62,284 nucleotides of DNA from Oscillospiraceae bacterium (GCA_024404915.1 JAKSPJ010000006.1:1-62284), one strand, 5' to 3'. Counted from the stretch's first letter, positions 43,196 through 52,441 are shown. Notes: generated by a model not told the origin, from the sequence alone. Numbers and translations are program-made.

Positions 43196-44875
43196 TTGCT
43201 TATACGTATTTTAGAATTATTGGCAATATTTGTTCCATTGGCAGGCATATTTGCATTGATACACGGTGAAGAACAAAATGCAAGCTCTGTCCGTCTGACT
43301 CTGACCAGCATCGGCTGTATGGTCATGAACAGCGGCGCATTCCTGATGGCGCTGGTAAAAACAGAAGCGGAAGCACGCATCGTCCTGAAATTCCAGCATC
43401 TCGGAAATGCATTGTTCTACTATTTCTTCATTTCCTTTTTAATCACCTATCTGCGGCTTCACGCTTCCAAATTGCTGCTTTATCTGTGGGGCGTCTTTGA
43501 AGTCGCTGTGGTTGCGATTCAATGGAGCGAAACCATCACAGAAGCACTGCTGGGACATGTCTATTTCACACGGAATGAAACACTGCAGATCTGGACAGTG
43601 CATCAGGAAACCTCTGCACTGCTGACCGCACGAAATACCGGTCTGCTGCTGATTCTTGCATGCGGCTGTATCTACACCCTGATTCAGCTGATGATGAGCA
43701 AAATCAAATCAGAACGCCGTAATCTGTTCAAACTGGCCTGCGGAGAAGTCGTCATGATTGTGGCACTGATACTGAAATTATACGCCAATTTACAGATTGA
43801 ACTGACGCCGATGCTGACCTCCCTTTCCCTGGTAGCCATTGTTATCAGCATACTGGCAAACGACTTTTTCGGCGTTACAGACTCCGGCCACGAATGGATT
43901 TTTGCCCAGATGGAAAACCCCTATATCATCACAGACCGTGAATATGGCTACCTGGATGCCAACGCACCTGCAAAAAAGCTGTTTCCGGAACTTGCCAAAA
44001 TGCGGATTCACGAGCGCATTTCAGACGGACTCTACACCGTTTTCCATTCCCACACCACATATTTCGAGCTTGGAGAAGGTGCCTATGAACGAAAACTCAC
44101 CACCATTGAGAAAAAAGGCGAAATAGTGGGGTACGGCTTACTTCTGGACGATGAAACCAAACAGCAGCAGTATGTCAAGCTGCTGAACGAATATAACAGC
44201 AGGCTGCAGAATGAAGTGGAACAAAAAACAGACCATATCAGAAAGGTGCAGGATTCCATTTTAACCGGCATGGCAAGCGTCATTGAAAGCCGTGACAACA
44301 GTACAGGCGGACACATTAATCGTACCAGCCGGGTTGTCCACATCTTCGCACAGAAGCTGCTGATGCAGCCTGATATGCCGAAATCCCTTGGACTGTCCAA
44401 ATCCTTCCTGCGGTACGTCATCAAATCCGCACCGATGCATGACCTGGGTAAAATATCTGTCGATGATGAAATCCTGCGCAAGCCCGGTAAATTCACCGAA
44501 GCGGAATATGCAGAAATGCAGAAGCATGCGCCGGAGGGTGCAAGAATTCTCAAAAATGTGCTGAATGAAGTTGACAATGAAGAATTCGTGCAGATTGCAG
44601 TCAACATCGCAAATTTCCACCATGAACGATGGGACGGCACTGGCTATCCGGAACATCGCAAGGGGGAGGCCATTCCACCGGAAGCACGCATTATGGCACT
44701 GGCTGATGTCTTTGATGCACTGGTAAGCAAGCGATGCTATAAAGAGGCATACAGCTATGAACACGCTTTTTCCATTATAAAGGAATCCCTGGGAACACAG
44801 TTTGACCCTATCCTTGGAAAAGTCTTTCTGGAATGCAGAAATGAACTGGAGGCTTACTATTCCTCCCTTTCCTGA
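43196..44875 (+). CDS. Membrane 7TM-PAS-HD-GYP protein, predicted c-di-GMP phosphodiesterase
   Basis: 559 residues. Seven hydrophobic segments occupy ~1-220 in the manner of the 7TM sensor module found in histidine kinases and cyclases. A PAS-like region follows (~230-335; FAQMENPYIITDREYGYLDANAPAKKLF), a coiled coil (~340-370) and HD-GYP (~375-555). Signature motifs are complete: GGHINRTSRVV, MHDLGKISVDDEIL with the HD pair, KHAPEGARIL, NFHHERWDGTGYP (HHExxDGxGYP), and ALADVFDAL. The start is a TTG at 43196, 7 nt after AAAGGGG. Activity on c-di-GMP is inferred from the motif. It is monocistronic behind its own promoter. Confidence 0.93.
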   Translation: MLIRILELLAIFVPLAGIFALIHGEEQNASSVRLTLTSIGCMVMNSGAFLMALVKTEAEARIVLKFQHLGNALFYYFFISFLITYLRLHASKLLLYLWGVFEVAVVAIQWSETITEALLGHVYFTRNETLQIWTVHQETSALLTARNTGLLLILACGCIYTLIQLMMSKIKSERRNLFKLACGEVVMIVALILKLYANLQIELTPMLTSLSLVAIVISILANDFFGVTDSGHEWIFAQMENPYIITDREYGYLDANAPAKKLFPELAKMRIHERISDGLYTVFHSHTTYFELGEGAYERKLTTIEKKGEIVGYGLLLDDETKQQQYVKLLNEYNSRLQNEVEQKTDHIRKVQDSILTGMASVIESRDNSTGGHINRTSRVVHIFAQKLLMQPDMPKSLGLSKSFLRYVIKSAPMHDLGKISVDDEILRKPGKFTEAEYAEMQKHAPEGARILKNVLNEVDNEEFVQIAVNIANFHHERWDGTGYPEHRKGEAIPPEARIMALADVFDALVSKRCYKEAYSYEHAFSIIKESLGTQFDPILGKVFLECRNELEAYYSSLS

Positions 44876-44940
44876 TACTTTTGCGGATGATTCCCGGCGT
44901 TTTATATGTAAATAATATTTTCCAAAAGGAGAAAAAGAAT

Positions 44941-45708
44941 ATGCTTCTGACACAGCAGCAGCAGGAACGCTATGCACGGCATCTGGTACTAAAGGACTTC
45001 GGTGAAGAAGGTCAGGCAGCACTGCTGCATGCAAAGGTACTGGTTATCGGTGCAGGCGGACTGGGTTCTCCCGTGATTCTGTATCTTGCCGCCTCCGGCA
45101 TCGGCACCATCGGCATTGCAGACGCAGATTGTGTGGATGTATCCAATCTCCAGCGTCAGATAATACACAACACAGAGAGAGTCGGTGTTTCCAAGGTTGC
45201 ATCTGCCATTTCTTCGGCAGAAAAGCTGAACCCTGATGTCAGACTGATTCCCCATTCATGCTATATATCTTCTGAGAATATCGGAAATATCATCCGGGAC
45301 TACGATTTTATAATGGACTGTACTGATAATTTCGACAGCAAATTCCTGATCAATGATGCCTGTGTAGCACAGAAAAAGCCATTTTCCCACGCAGGGATTC
45401 TGGGCTATCAGGGGCAGCTTATGACATATATCCCGGGAAAAGGCCCTTGCTATCGCTGTATTTTTGAAGCCCCGCCTCCGAAGGATGCAGTACCCACCGG
45501 AAGGAACGCAGGTGTCATCGGTGCGCTGGCAGGTGTCATCGGCAGTCTGCAGGCAATGGAAGCCATCCGCTATTTTACCGGCATCGGAGAATTGCTGACA
45601 GGAACGCTCCTGACCTATGATGCCAGAACTGCTTCTTTCCGCAGAATTCCCCTGCCTCCTGTATCATCATCCTGTCCTGTTTGCAATGCAGAAACGGCAA
45701 AACCCTGA
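44941..45708 (+). CDS. ThiF/MoeB/HesA-family E1-like adenylyltransferase
   Basis: 255 residues. It adenylates the C-terminus of a ubiquitin-like sulfur carrier (ThiS/MoaD type). The Rossmann ATP loop is VLVIGAGGLGSPVILYL. ADADCVDVSNLQRQI holds the conserved Asp and Arg, CTDNFDSKFLINDAC the substrate Asp, and two Cys pairs (CYRC, CPVC) the zinc. There is no rhodanese domain, so it is MoeB-like or ThiF-like. No thiS, moaD or thiamine/molybdopterin gene lies in the window, so its partner is unknown. AAAGGAG precedes the ATG at 44941. Confidence 0.9.
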   Translation: MLLTQQQQERYARHLVLKDFGEEGQAALLHAKVLVIGAGGLGSPVILYLAASGIGTIGIADADCVDVSNLQRQIIHNTERVGVSKVASAISSAEKLNPDVRLIPHSCYISSENIGNIIRDYDFIMDCTDNFDSKFLINDACVAQKKPFSHAGILGYQGQLMTYIPGKGPCYRCIFEAPPPKDAVPTGRNAGVIGALAGVIGSLQAMEAIRYFTGIGELLTGTLLTYDARTASFRRIPLPPVSSSCPVCNAETAKP

Positions 45709-45740
45709 GGGCAGGACTTGTATTTTCTGCCATGTTATTA

Positions 45741-45778
45741 AAAAAATGCAGGTATTCCTTTGGAACACCTGCATTTTT
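45741..45778 (+). terminator. Terminator of the thiF-like gene
   Basis: AAAAATGCAGGT/ACCTGCATTTTT, 12-bp stem with T run. Confidence 0.9.
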
Positions 45779-45790
45779 AATCGATATCTC

Positions 45791-45819
45791 TTGCATTTTT
45801 TCAAGATATATGCTATAAT
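45791..45819 (+). promoter_or_regulatory. Promoter of the aminotransferase-serS unit
   Basis: TTGCAT (45791-45796), 17 nt, TATAAT (45814-45819), preceded by TATGC; leader about 68 nt. Confidence 0.8.
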
Positions 45820-45893
45820 AATTCAGTAAATCCATTGGATAGTGAATAAATAGGATTATCGATGGAAGCTGGAACGGAAAGGAAGTTAATTCG

Positions 45894-47177
45894 ATGGAAA
45901 ATGCAAAATTGTCTGGAATGTCCAGAGAAGCATTGCAGGCCTGCCTTGCGGAAACACAGGCCGCATATGATGCGTTTCAAGCAAAAAAACTGAGTCTGAA
46001 CATGGCACGAGGCAAGCCGGGCCCTGAGCAGCTGGATCTTACCATGCCGCTGCTGAACGCCCTGCCTGCTGACGCTTCTCTTATATCTGAAAGCGGTGAC
46101 GACACACGAAATTACGGTCTTCTGGAAGGAATCGCCGAAGCAAAGAAACTGTTTGCTGATATTCTGGGCGCAAAGCCGAATGAAATGTTCATCGGCGGAA
46201 ACTCCAGTCTGGAGCTCATGTTTGCATGTTTGCAGATTGCATATGTGAAGGGTATTTCCGGCTGTGCTCCCTGGTGCAGACAGGATACAATCAGATTTCT
46301 TTGCCCTGTCCCGGGATATGACCGTCATTTTGCACTGACTGAATATTTCGGTGTAGAGATGATTCCGGTACCAACGGATGAAAACGGTCCGGATATGGCA
46401 ATGGTAAAGCAGTATGTGGAGCAGGATGAGACGGTAAAGGGCATCTGGTGTGTGCCGATTTATGCCAATCCTTCCGGTATTGTATACAGCGATGATACCG
46501 TGCGTGCCTTTGCAGCACTGAAACCGGCAGCAAAGGATTTCCGCATTTTCTGGGATAATGCTTACTGCATTCACCACCTGACAGACAGCCCAAGAACACC
46601 ACTTACTATCAATGCCGCCTGCGAAGAAGCCGGAAACGAGGGCATTTTCTACCAGTTTGTTTCCACCTCCAAGGTAACATTCCCCGGTGCAGGTGTTGCA
46701 GCACTGAACACATCCCGTGAAAATATGGATGAGCTTTCAAAGCATCTGGGCGTGCAGACCATCGGCTTTGATAAAACCAATCAGCTGCGCCATGTCCGCT
46801 ATTTTGAAAATGCCGACAATATGCGCACACATATGAAACTGCATCAGGCAATTCTGAAGCCGAAGTTTGATATTGTGCTTGATATGCTGGAGCAGGAAAT
46901 CCGGCCCCTCGGAATCGGAGAATGGACCAAGCCGGAAGGCGGATACTTCGTGTCCTTCAACGCACCCCAGGGTACAGCCAAGAGAATTGTACAGCTCTGC
47001 AAAGATGGCGGTGTCGTATTGACCAGCGCCGGTGCAACCTATCCCTATAAAAATGACCCGATGGACAGCAATATCCGTATTGCACCCACATATCCTTCCT
47101 GCGATGAGCTGAAACTGGCCATGGAACTGTTCTGCATCTGTGTCAGACTCGCCGCTTTGGAACAACTGACTAAATAA
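45894..47177 (+). CDS. Aspartate aminotransferase, class Ic-like (PLP)
   Basis: 427 residues. Fold-type I PLP enzyme of the subgroup represented by mycobacterial AspAT, with NMARGKPGPEQLDL, TRNYGLLEGIAEAKKLF, FIGGNSSLELMF, CPVPGYDRHF, CVPIYANPSG and IFWDNAYCIHHL. The Schiff-base Lys lies in STSKVTFPGAG and the C-terminal substrate Arg in SNIRIAPTYPS. It transfers amino groups between aspartate and 2-oxoglutarate; other acidic amino acids are possible. serS begins 16 nt after its stop, so the two share a transcript. Confidence 0.9.
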   Translation: MENAKLSGMSREALQACLAETQAAYDAFQAKKLSLNMARGKPGPEQLDLTMPLLNALPADASLISESGDDTRNYGLLEGIAEAKKLFADILGAKPNEMFIGGNSSLELMFACLQIAYVKGISGCAPWCRQDTIRFLCPVPGYDRHFALTEYFGVEMIPVPTDENGPDMAMVKQYVEQDETVKGIWCVPIYANPSGIVYSDDTVRAFAALKPAAKDFRIFWDNAYCIHHLTDSPRTPLTINAACEEAGNEGIFYQFVSTSKVTFPGAGVAALNTSRENMDELSKHLGVQTIGFDKTNQLRHVRYFENADNMRTHMKLHQAILKPKFDIVLDMLEQEIRPLGIGEWTKPEGGYFVSFNAPQGTAKRIVQLCKDGGVVLTSAGATYPYKNDPMDSNIRIAPTYPSCDELKLAMELFCICVRLAALEQLTK

Positions 47178-47193
47178 TATAAGGAGAAACATC

Positions 47194-48483
47194 ATGCTTG
47201 ATATTAAATTTCTGATTAACAATAAGGAAGCAGTTAAGGAGAACATCCGCAAGAAATTTCAGGATGAAAAACTGCCGCTGGTAGATGAAGCCGCTGATCT
47301 GTACGCACAGATTATTGAGGCAAAGCACATTTCCGAAGATCTGCGTGCACAGCGCAATAAGCTTTCTGCACAGGTGCCCGCACTGATGAAGGAAGGCAAA
47401 AAGGAAGAGGCAGAGGCAATCCGTGCACAGGTGAAAGAAAATGCCGTTATCATGAAGGAAAAGGAAACGCTGATGGATGAGCAGTCCGCAAAGCTGGACG
47501 AGATCATGAAGCGTATTCCTCAGATGATTGATCCCTCCGTTCCGATTGGAAAGGACGACTCTGAAAACGTGGAAGTCGAGCGTTTTGGAGAGCCGGTTGT
47601 TCCGGATTATGAAATCCCCTACCATGCAGAAATCATGAGCAGCTTCTGCGGACTGGACAAGGACGCAGCAGGCCGTGTGGCAGGTACAGGCTTCTACTAT
47701 CTCATGGGCGACATCGCAAGACTGCACGAAGCAGTTCTGGCATACGCAAGAGATTTTATGATTGAACATGGATTCACCTATATGATTCCGCCCTTTATGA
47801 TGCACAAGAGCATTGTGGAAGGCGTTATGAGCTTTGAGGAAATGGAAGCCATGATGTACAAGATTGAAGGCGAAGACCTTTATCTCATCGGCACCTCTGA
47901 GCACACCATGATCGGCCGTTTCGTAAATCAGATGATTGATGAAAACAGCCTGCCGCTGACACTGACCTCTTATTCCCCCTGCTTCCGTAAGGAAATCGGC
48001 GCACACGGCCTGGAAGAAAGAGGCGTTTACAGAATTCATCAGTTCGAGAAGCAGGAAATGATTGTTATCTGTAAGCCGGAGGAGAGCATGGAATGGTATG
48101 ACAAAATGTGGAGACTCTCCGTGGAGCTGTTCCGCACACTGGAAATCCCGGTTCGTCAGCTGGAATGCTGTTCCGGTGACCTTGCAAACCTCAAGGTAAA
48201 ATCCTGCGATATCGAGGCATGGAGCCCCCGTCAGAAGAAGTATTTTGAAGTCTGCTCCTGTTCCAATCTGGGCGATGCGCAGGCACGCCGCCTGAAGATG
48301 CGTACAAAGGGTGAGCGAGGCACATATCTGGTACACACACTGAACAACACTGTTGTTGCTCCGCCGAGAATGCTGATTGCATTCCTGGAAAACCACTATC
48401 AGGAAGATGGTTCTGTTACCATTCCGGAAGTACTCCGTCCTTACATGGGCGGAAAGGAAAAGCTGGTTCCCACAAACAAATAA
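47194..48483 (+). CDS. serS: Seryl-tRNA synthetase
   Basis: 429 residues, normal length. The N-terminal antiparallel coiled coil (~25-100) for the tRNA-Ser long variable arm is LYAQIIEAKHISEDLRAQRN onward. The class II catalytic core has motif 1 (YAYARDFMIEHGF-like), TSEHTMIGRF, motif 2 (CFRKEIGAHG, then GVYRIHQFEKQEM) and motif 3 (NNTVVAPPRMLIAFLENH). GGAGA lies before the ATG. It is downstream of the aminotransferase gene and followed by a strong terminator. No T-box leader is visible. Confidence 0.97.
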   Translation: MLDIKFLINNKEAVKENIRKKFQDEKLPLVDEAADLYAQIIEAKHISEDLRAQRNKLSAQVPALMKEGKKEEAEAIRAQVKENAVIMKEKETLMDEQSAKLDEIMKRIPQMIDPSVPIGKDDSENVEVERFGEPVVPDYEIPYHAEIMSSFCGLDKDAAGRVAGTGFYYLMGDIARLHEAVLAYARDFMIEHGFTYMIPPFMMHKSIVEGVMSFEEMEAMMYKIEGEDLYLIGTSEHTMIGRFVNQMIDENSLPLTLTSYSPCFRKEIGAHGLEERGVYRIHQFEKQEMIVICKPEESMEWYDKMWRLSVELFRTLEIPVRQLECCSGDLANLKVKSCDIEAWSPRQKKYFEVCSCSNLGDAQARRLKMRTKGERGTYLVHTLNNTVVAPPRMLIAFLENHYQEDGSVTIPEVLRPYMGGKEKLVPTNK

Positions 48484-48489
48484 TCTTCA

Positions 48490-48523
48490 GAAGGATATCC
48501 GCTTTGCGGATATCCTTTTTTTA
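48490..48523 (+). terminator. Terminator of serS
   Basis: AAGGATATCCGC/GCGGATATCCTT with T7. The following 48524-48715 is AT-rich without a recognisable gene. Confidence 0.93.
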
Positions 48524-48715
48524 TGGCACTGCCCCAATCAGCAGATTCCCCTGAATTGCAGCCTCCACGCTTTGCATAAAGCGTCCAGATTCTTTTATTT
48601 TGTCAAAGAAAGGCTATTTTTCATACATTATTCACAGAACTTTAAAATATTCATGGGTAATATGCATAAATAGAAAGCTGAATTTTCGTTATTATGTAGA
48701 ATTTCTTTTTCATAC

Positions 48716-48744
48716 TTGCAAGGTTTTTTTGCATATGGTATAAT
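48716..48744 (+). promoter_or_regulatory. Promoter of the EF-G-like gene
   Basis: TTGCAA (48716-48721), 17 nt, TATAAT (48739-48744) with ATATGG before it; leader about 108 nt. Confidence 0.8.
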
Positions 48745-48858
48745 AGGAAATGTAAATTACGTATGCGGCGGATGAAACAGCGCAACACAGATACTTCCGA
48801 AATTTTCTTTCATCGGATCCTCCATCCAATGCACACGGCAGTAAGGAGAGTCACGCAA

Positions 48859-50943
48859 ATGAAAAACTTAGATACCACTAAAATTAAAAACATTGTTATC
48901 ACGGGTCACAGCGGCTGCGGCAAAACTGCTCTTGCGGAAGCACTGCTCTATCGTGCAGGTGTCATTGACCGTCTGGGCAAATCCGCCGACGGAAATACTG
49001 TTTGCGACTACGACCCCGAAGAAACAAAGCGCAAGTATTCCATTAACCTTTCACTGGCTGCATTTGAATACAGCGACTTTAAGATCAATCTGCTGGATGT
49101 TCCCGGCCTGCTTGATTTTGCAGCTGCCACAAATGAAGGCCTGTATGCAGGCGATACCGTTATCATCTGCGTATCTGCAAAATCCGGCGTACACGTTGGC
49201 ACAGTAAAGGCCTTCCAGGCTGCCAAGAAGCTGGGCAAACACGTTTTGTTTGTTGTTACGAAAATTGACGATCCGAACCAGGATTTCTATAATACACTGA
49301 ATTCTCTGAAGGAACATTTCGGCGCAGCTGTCTGCCCTGTTATTGTTCCGGAGATTGCCGGCGGCCAGTTCAAGACACTGGTTCATCTTGGCAGAATGAA
49401 GTCCTACACCTACGATAAGAAGGGTGTATCTGTAGCAGCAGATGCCAGCGGCATTGTGCTGAATGACAAGGAAGGCATTACCGCTGATTCGCTGCTGGAT
49501 GCACTCAGCGAAGCTGTTGCAGAAACAAGCGATGAGATGATGGAAAAATTCTTCGCTGGTGAAGCCTTCACCCAGGAGGAAATCAGCCACGGCATTCACG
49601 AAGCAATGCGTACAGGCCGTGCAATGCCAGTATTCACCGTATCCTGCACCAACCCTGCCGGCTGTGATTTGCTGCTGGAATTCCTGAAGTATATGCCGGA
49701 TCCTTCCACAGCAGCACCGCTGACTGCATTTGATAAAGCCGAAAAGGAAATTGATGTCAAGGTAGATGCCTCTGCACCGGTTTCTGCATATGTATTCCGC
49801 ACAGTTGCTGACCCGTTTGTGGGAAAGATGAGCTTCATTAAGGTAATTACAGGCACCCTGACACCGGATAAGGAACTGATTAACGCTACCACCGGCGCCA
49901 CAGAAAAAATCGGAAAGCTTTACTCTATGCTGGGCAAAAAGCAGTTTGAGGTCGATTCTGCAATCGCAGGCGATATCGTTGTTGCAACCAAGATTTCTGC
50001 CAACACCGGAGATACTCTCTGCGCTGATGACAGAATCATCAAATACGGTGCAATCAAGTACCCGAACGCAACCTACCGCATGGCTGTAAAATCCGGCGCA
50101 CAGGGCGATGAAGCCAAGATTTCCACCGGTCTTCAGCGTTTGCTGGAAGAAGACAAGGCACTCTCCTTCGATCTGGATGTCACCACAAAAGAGCAGATTC
50201 TTGCAGGTCTGGGCGATCAGCATCTGGACGTTGTCAAGGCAAAGCTGAAGAGCAAATTCGGTGTGGATGTTATCCTGGAAGAGCCGAAGATTGCATATCG
50301 TGAAACCATCCGCAAGAAGGTCAAGGTACAGGGCAAGCATAAGAAACAGTCCGGCGGCCATGGCCAGTACGGTGATGTACATATTGAATTTGAGCCATGC
50401 GAAAGCGAGACTCTGATTTTTGAAGAAAAGGTATTCGGCGGTGCAGTTCCGAAGAACTTCTTCCCTGCTGTTGAGAAGGGCCTTCAGGACAGCGTGAAGA
50501 AGGGCGTTCTTGCAGGCTGCCCTGTGGTCAACCTCAAAGCGACTCTGGTAGATGGCTCCTATCATCCGGTAGACTCCTCTGAAATGGCATTTAAGACAGC
50601 CGCATCTATCGCTTTCAAGGAAGGAATGAAGCAGGCAGATCCCATTATGCTGGAACCGATTGGTTCTCTGAAGGTATCCATTCCGGATGCAAAGACAGGC
50701 GATATTATGGGCGATCTGAATAAACGCCGTGGAAAGGTGCTGGGCATGGAACCTGTCGGCGAAGGCATTACCGAGATTACAGCAGAAGTACCTATGAGAG
50801 AGATGCACGACTTTACCATGTATCTGCGCCAGGTGGCAAAGGGCATGGGCGAATTTACATTTGAATTCACACACTATGAGCCGCTGCCTTCTAATCTGCT
50901 GGATGCCGTTATTGCAAGCGTCAATACAAACGCAGACGAATAA
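48859..50943 (+). CDS. Elongation factor G-like GTPase (EF-G paralogue)
   Basis: 694 residues with all five EF-G domains in order. The G domain is divergent: P-loop GHSGCGKTAL (canonical EF-G has AHIDAGKTT), DVPG at G3 and TKID at G4. Domain IV carries KKQSGGHGQYGDVHIEFEP, and the C-terminal part has GVLAGCPVVNLKATLVDGSYH, MLEPIGSLKVSIPD and GDIMGDLNKRRGKVLG. This pattern matches the stand-alone EF-G2/FusA2-like subfamily rather than the translocase encoded with rpsL-rpsG-tuf. A role in recycling, back-translocation or stress is possible; none is shown. ATG at 48859 behind AAGGAGAG. Confidence 0.9.
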   Translation: MKNLDTTKIKNIVITGHSGCGKTALAEALLYRAGVIDRLGKSADGNTVCDYDPEETKRKYSINLSLAAFEYSDFKINLLDVPGLLDFAAATNEGLYAGDTVIICVSAKSGVHVGTVKAFQAAKKLGKHVLFVVTKIDDPNQDFYNTLNSLKEHFGAAVCPVIVPEIAGGQFKTLVHLGRMKSYTYDKKGVSVAADASGIVLNDKEGITADSLLDALSEAVAETSDEMMEKFFAGEAFTQEEISHGIHEAMRTGRAMPVFTVSCTNPAGCDLLLEFLKYMPDPSTAAPLTAFDKAEKEIDVKVDASAPVSAYVFRTVADPFVGKMSFIKVITGTLTPDKELINATTGATEKIGKLYSMLGKKQFEVDSAIAGDIVVATKISANTGDTLCADDRIIKYGAIKYPNATYRMAVKSGAQGDEAKISTGLQRLLEEDKALSFDLDVTTKEQILAGLGDQHLDVVKAKLKSKFGVDVILEEPKIAYRETIRKKVKVQGKHKKQSGGHGQYGDVHIEFEPCESETLIFEEKVFGGAVPKNFFPAVEKGLQDSVKKGVLAGCPVVNLKATLVDGSYHPVDSSEMAFKTAASIAFKEGMKQADPIMLEPIGSLKVSIPDAKTGDIMGDLNKRRGKVLGMEPVGEGITEITAEVPMREMHDFTMYLRQVAKGMGEFTFEFTHYEPLPSNLLDAVIASVNTNADE

Positions 50944-50948
50944 GAATC

Positions 50949-50982
50949 AAAAACGTGCTGTCTTGTGGCAGCACGTTTTTTC
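50949..50982 (+). terminator. Terminator of the EF-G-like gene
   Basis: AAAAACGTGCTG/CAGCACGTTTTTT, strong stem with T6. Confidence 0.93.
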
Positions 50983-51092
50983 GCTTCATATTCTGTGGCG
51001 TATCTTATGCCATTGGCAGCAAAATTCTTTGCCCTCAAATACAGTCTGAATCGTTACCTGCGAAAAAGTTGTTCAGCAATTTCCAAGAATGC

Positions 51093-51121
51093 GTGACAAA
51101 ATGAAAAATATATGTTATAAT
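51093..51121 (+). promoter_or_regulatory. Promoter of the VanY-like gene
   Basis: GTGACA (51093-51098), 17 nt, TATAAT (51116-51121). Confidence 0.72.
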
Positions 51122-51180
51122 AAAGGATATGAAACAACCGCAGGCAATGCCTGCATGTCAATACAGAAAGGAAGAAATCA

Positions 51181-52275
51181 ATGGCTGAAAGAAGAAAATC
51201 ACGCCGCAGCAGCAACGGTGCTGTTGCATTGGCAATTGTCATTTGTGCAGGCGCTGCACTTGGTCTCACATATATCGTCAGCGAACACAGCCCCTCCCGT
51301 GCACAGCAAAACCGCTATGCCGCAGAAAATCAGGTGACAGAAGCAGCTGCAACGACAGTTACCACAACCACCACAGAAGAAACCACCACGACTACCACCA
51401 CGACTGCACCGCTGCCGCCGGGTTCTGTCGGCAAAATCGAATTGTCTTTCTATGAAGCCAAATTACAGGTGGGCGGCGAAACTGTTATGCCGTGGGTAAC
51501 AATGCTGCCGGAAGACGCCATCGATGTCACTGAAAAATGGGAATCCTCCGACGAATCTGTTGCAGCAGTAGACGGTTACGGCCATATCACACCTGTCGGC
51601 AACGGCACCTGCGTTGTTCGTGTCACATCTGTCAGCAATCCAGATGTGTTTGCTGAAGTACAGGTGACCGTAGGGGATGTCACAACTGACGCAGCAGCAT
51701 CCAGCGGCACCACACATACAACCACCGGCAGCGAAGCTCCTGCCATCGAAGTAGTCAGCGGTGTCACCTATGTAAATGGCATTCTCATTGCCAACAAGAC
51801 CTATGCGCTGCCTTCTGACTACAACCCCGGACTGGATGCCGACACAGAAACTGCTTTCAATGAAATGGCAGCTGCTGCTTCGCAGGATGGACTCAGCCTC
51901 TGGATTTGCTCCGGTTTCCGCTCTTTTGAAACACAGTCCACATTGTATAACAATTACTGCGCCCGTGACGGAAAAGCGGCAGCAGACCGTTATTCTGCAC
52001 GTCCCGGCCATTCTGAACACCAGACAGGCCTTGGCATCGACATCAATATGGCAAGCGATGCTTTCAATGATACCCCTGAGGCAAAATGGCTGGCTGAAAA
52101 CTGTTGGAAATACGGCTTTATCATCCGCTACCCCCAGGGAAAAGAGAATATCACGGGCTATAAATACGAGCCGTGGCATTGCCGCTATCTCGGTAAATCC
52201 ATTGCAGATGATGTATATCACAGCGGTTTGACACTGGAAGAATACCTGAATATTGATTCTGTCTATGCGGAATAA
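51181..52275 (+). CDS. Membrane-anchored VanY-type D,D-carboxypeptidase with Ig-like (Big2) domain
   Basis: 364 residues. An N-terminal membrane anchor (15-33; GAVALAIVICAGAALGLTYIV) leads outside. Residues ~52-76 are a Thr-rich linker. Residues ~82-165 form a bacterial Ig-like fold of Big2 type (WESSDESVAAVDGYGHITPVGNG). A second Thr/Ser linker follows, and residues ~195-355 are the VanY (M15B) peptidase: ICSGFRSFETQSTLYNNY, ARPGHSEHQTGLGIDIN and EPWHCRYLG supply the zinc His/Asp/His set. Such enzymes trim the terminal D-Ala from wall stem peptides. No van resistance genes are nearby, so a housekeeping wall role is likely. Confidence 0.93.
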   Translation: MAERRKSRRSSNGAVALAIVICAGAALGLTYIVSEHSPSRAQQNRYAAENQVTEAAATTVTTTTTEETTTTTTTTAPLPPGSVGKIELSFYEAKLQVGGETVMPWVTMLPEDAIDVTEKWESSDESVAAVDGYGHITPVGNGTCVVRVTSVSNPDVFAEVQVTVGDVTTDAAASSGTTHTTTGSEAPAIEVVSGVTYVNGILIANKTYALPSDYNPGLDADTETAFNEMAAAASQDGLSLWICSGFRSFETQSTLYNNYCARDGKAAADRYSARPGHSEHQTGLGIDINMASDAFNDTPEAKWLAENCWKYGFIIRYPQGKENITGYKYEPWHCRYLGKSIADDVYHSGLTLEEYLNIDSVYAE

Positions 52276-52310
52276 AAAAAGACCTCCATTACAAAAATGG
52301 AGGTCTTTTT
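52274..52310 (+). terminator. Terminator of the VanY-like gene
   Basis: AAAAAGACCTCCATT/AATGGAGGTCTTTTT. Confidence 0.93.
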
Positions 52311-52334
52311 GCTGTCGTTTCATAGAAAGAGAAA

Positions 52335-52441
52335 AAGCAGAGCACATGCTCTGCTTCTGAAATAAAATGAGATAAAATAAAAATGTGTAGAACAAAAGAA
52401 AGGAGACAACAAAACGAGTGAAATACATAAAATTATTTCAC
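52335..52441. other. Two inverted repeats in the vanY-nifJ intergenic region
   Basis: AAGCAGAGCA-ca-TGCTCTGCTT (52335-52356), a perfect 10-bp hairpin, and GTGAAATA-n8-TATTTCAC (52418-52441). AAAGGAGA (52399-52406) precedes a GTG at 52418 that could encode a 16-residue peptide (stop 52466-52468), but coding is not supported otherwise. The rest of 52276-52632 shows no gene. Confidence 0.5.

Noticed and set aside
49051..50874. A 607-codon minus-strand frame opposite the EF-G-like gene
   Set aside because: No motif or start signal; shadow of the EF-G-like reading frame.
51181..52275. Vancomycin-resistance determinant
   Set aside because: VanY homology alone is common in wall maintenance; no vanA/H/X or vanR/S is adjacent.
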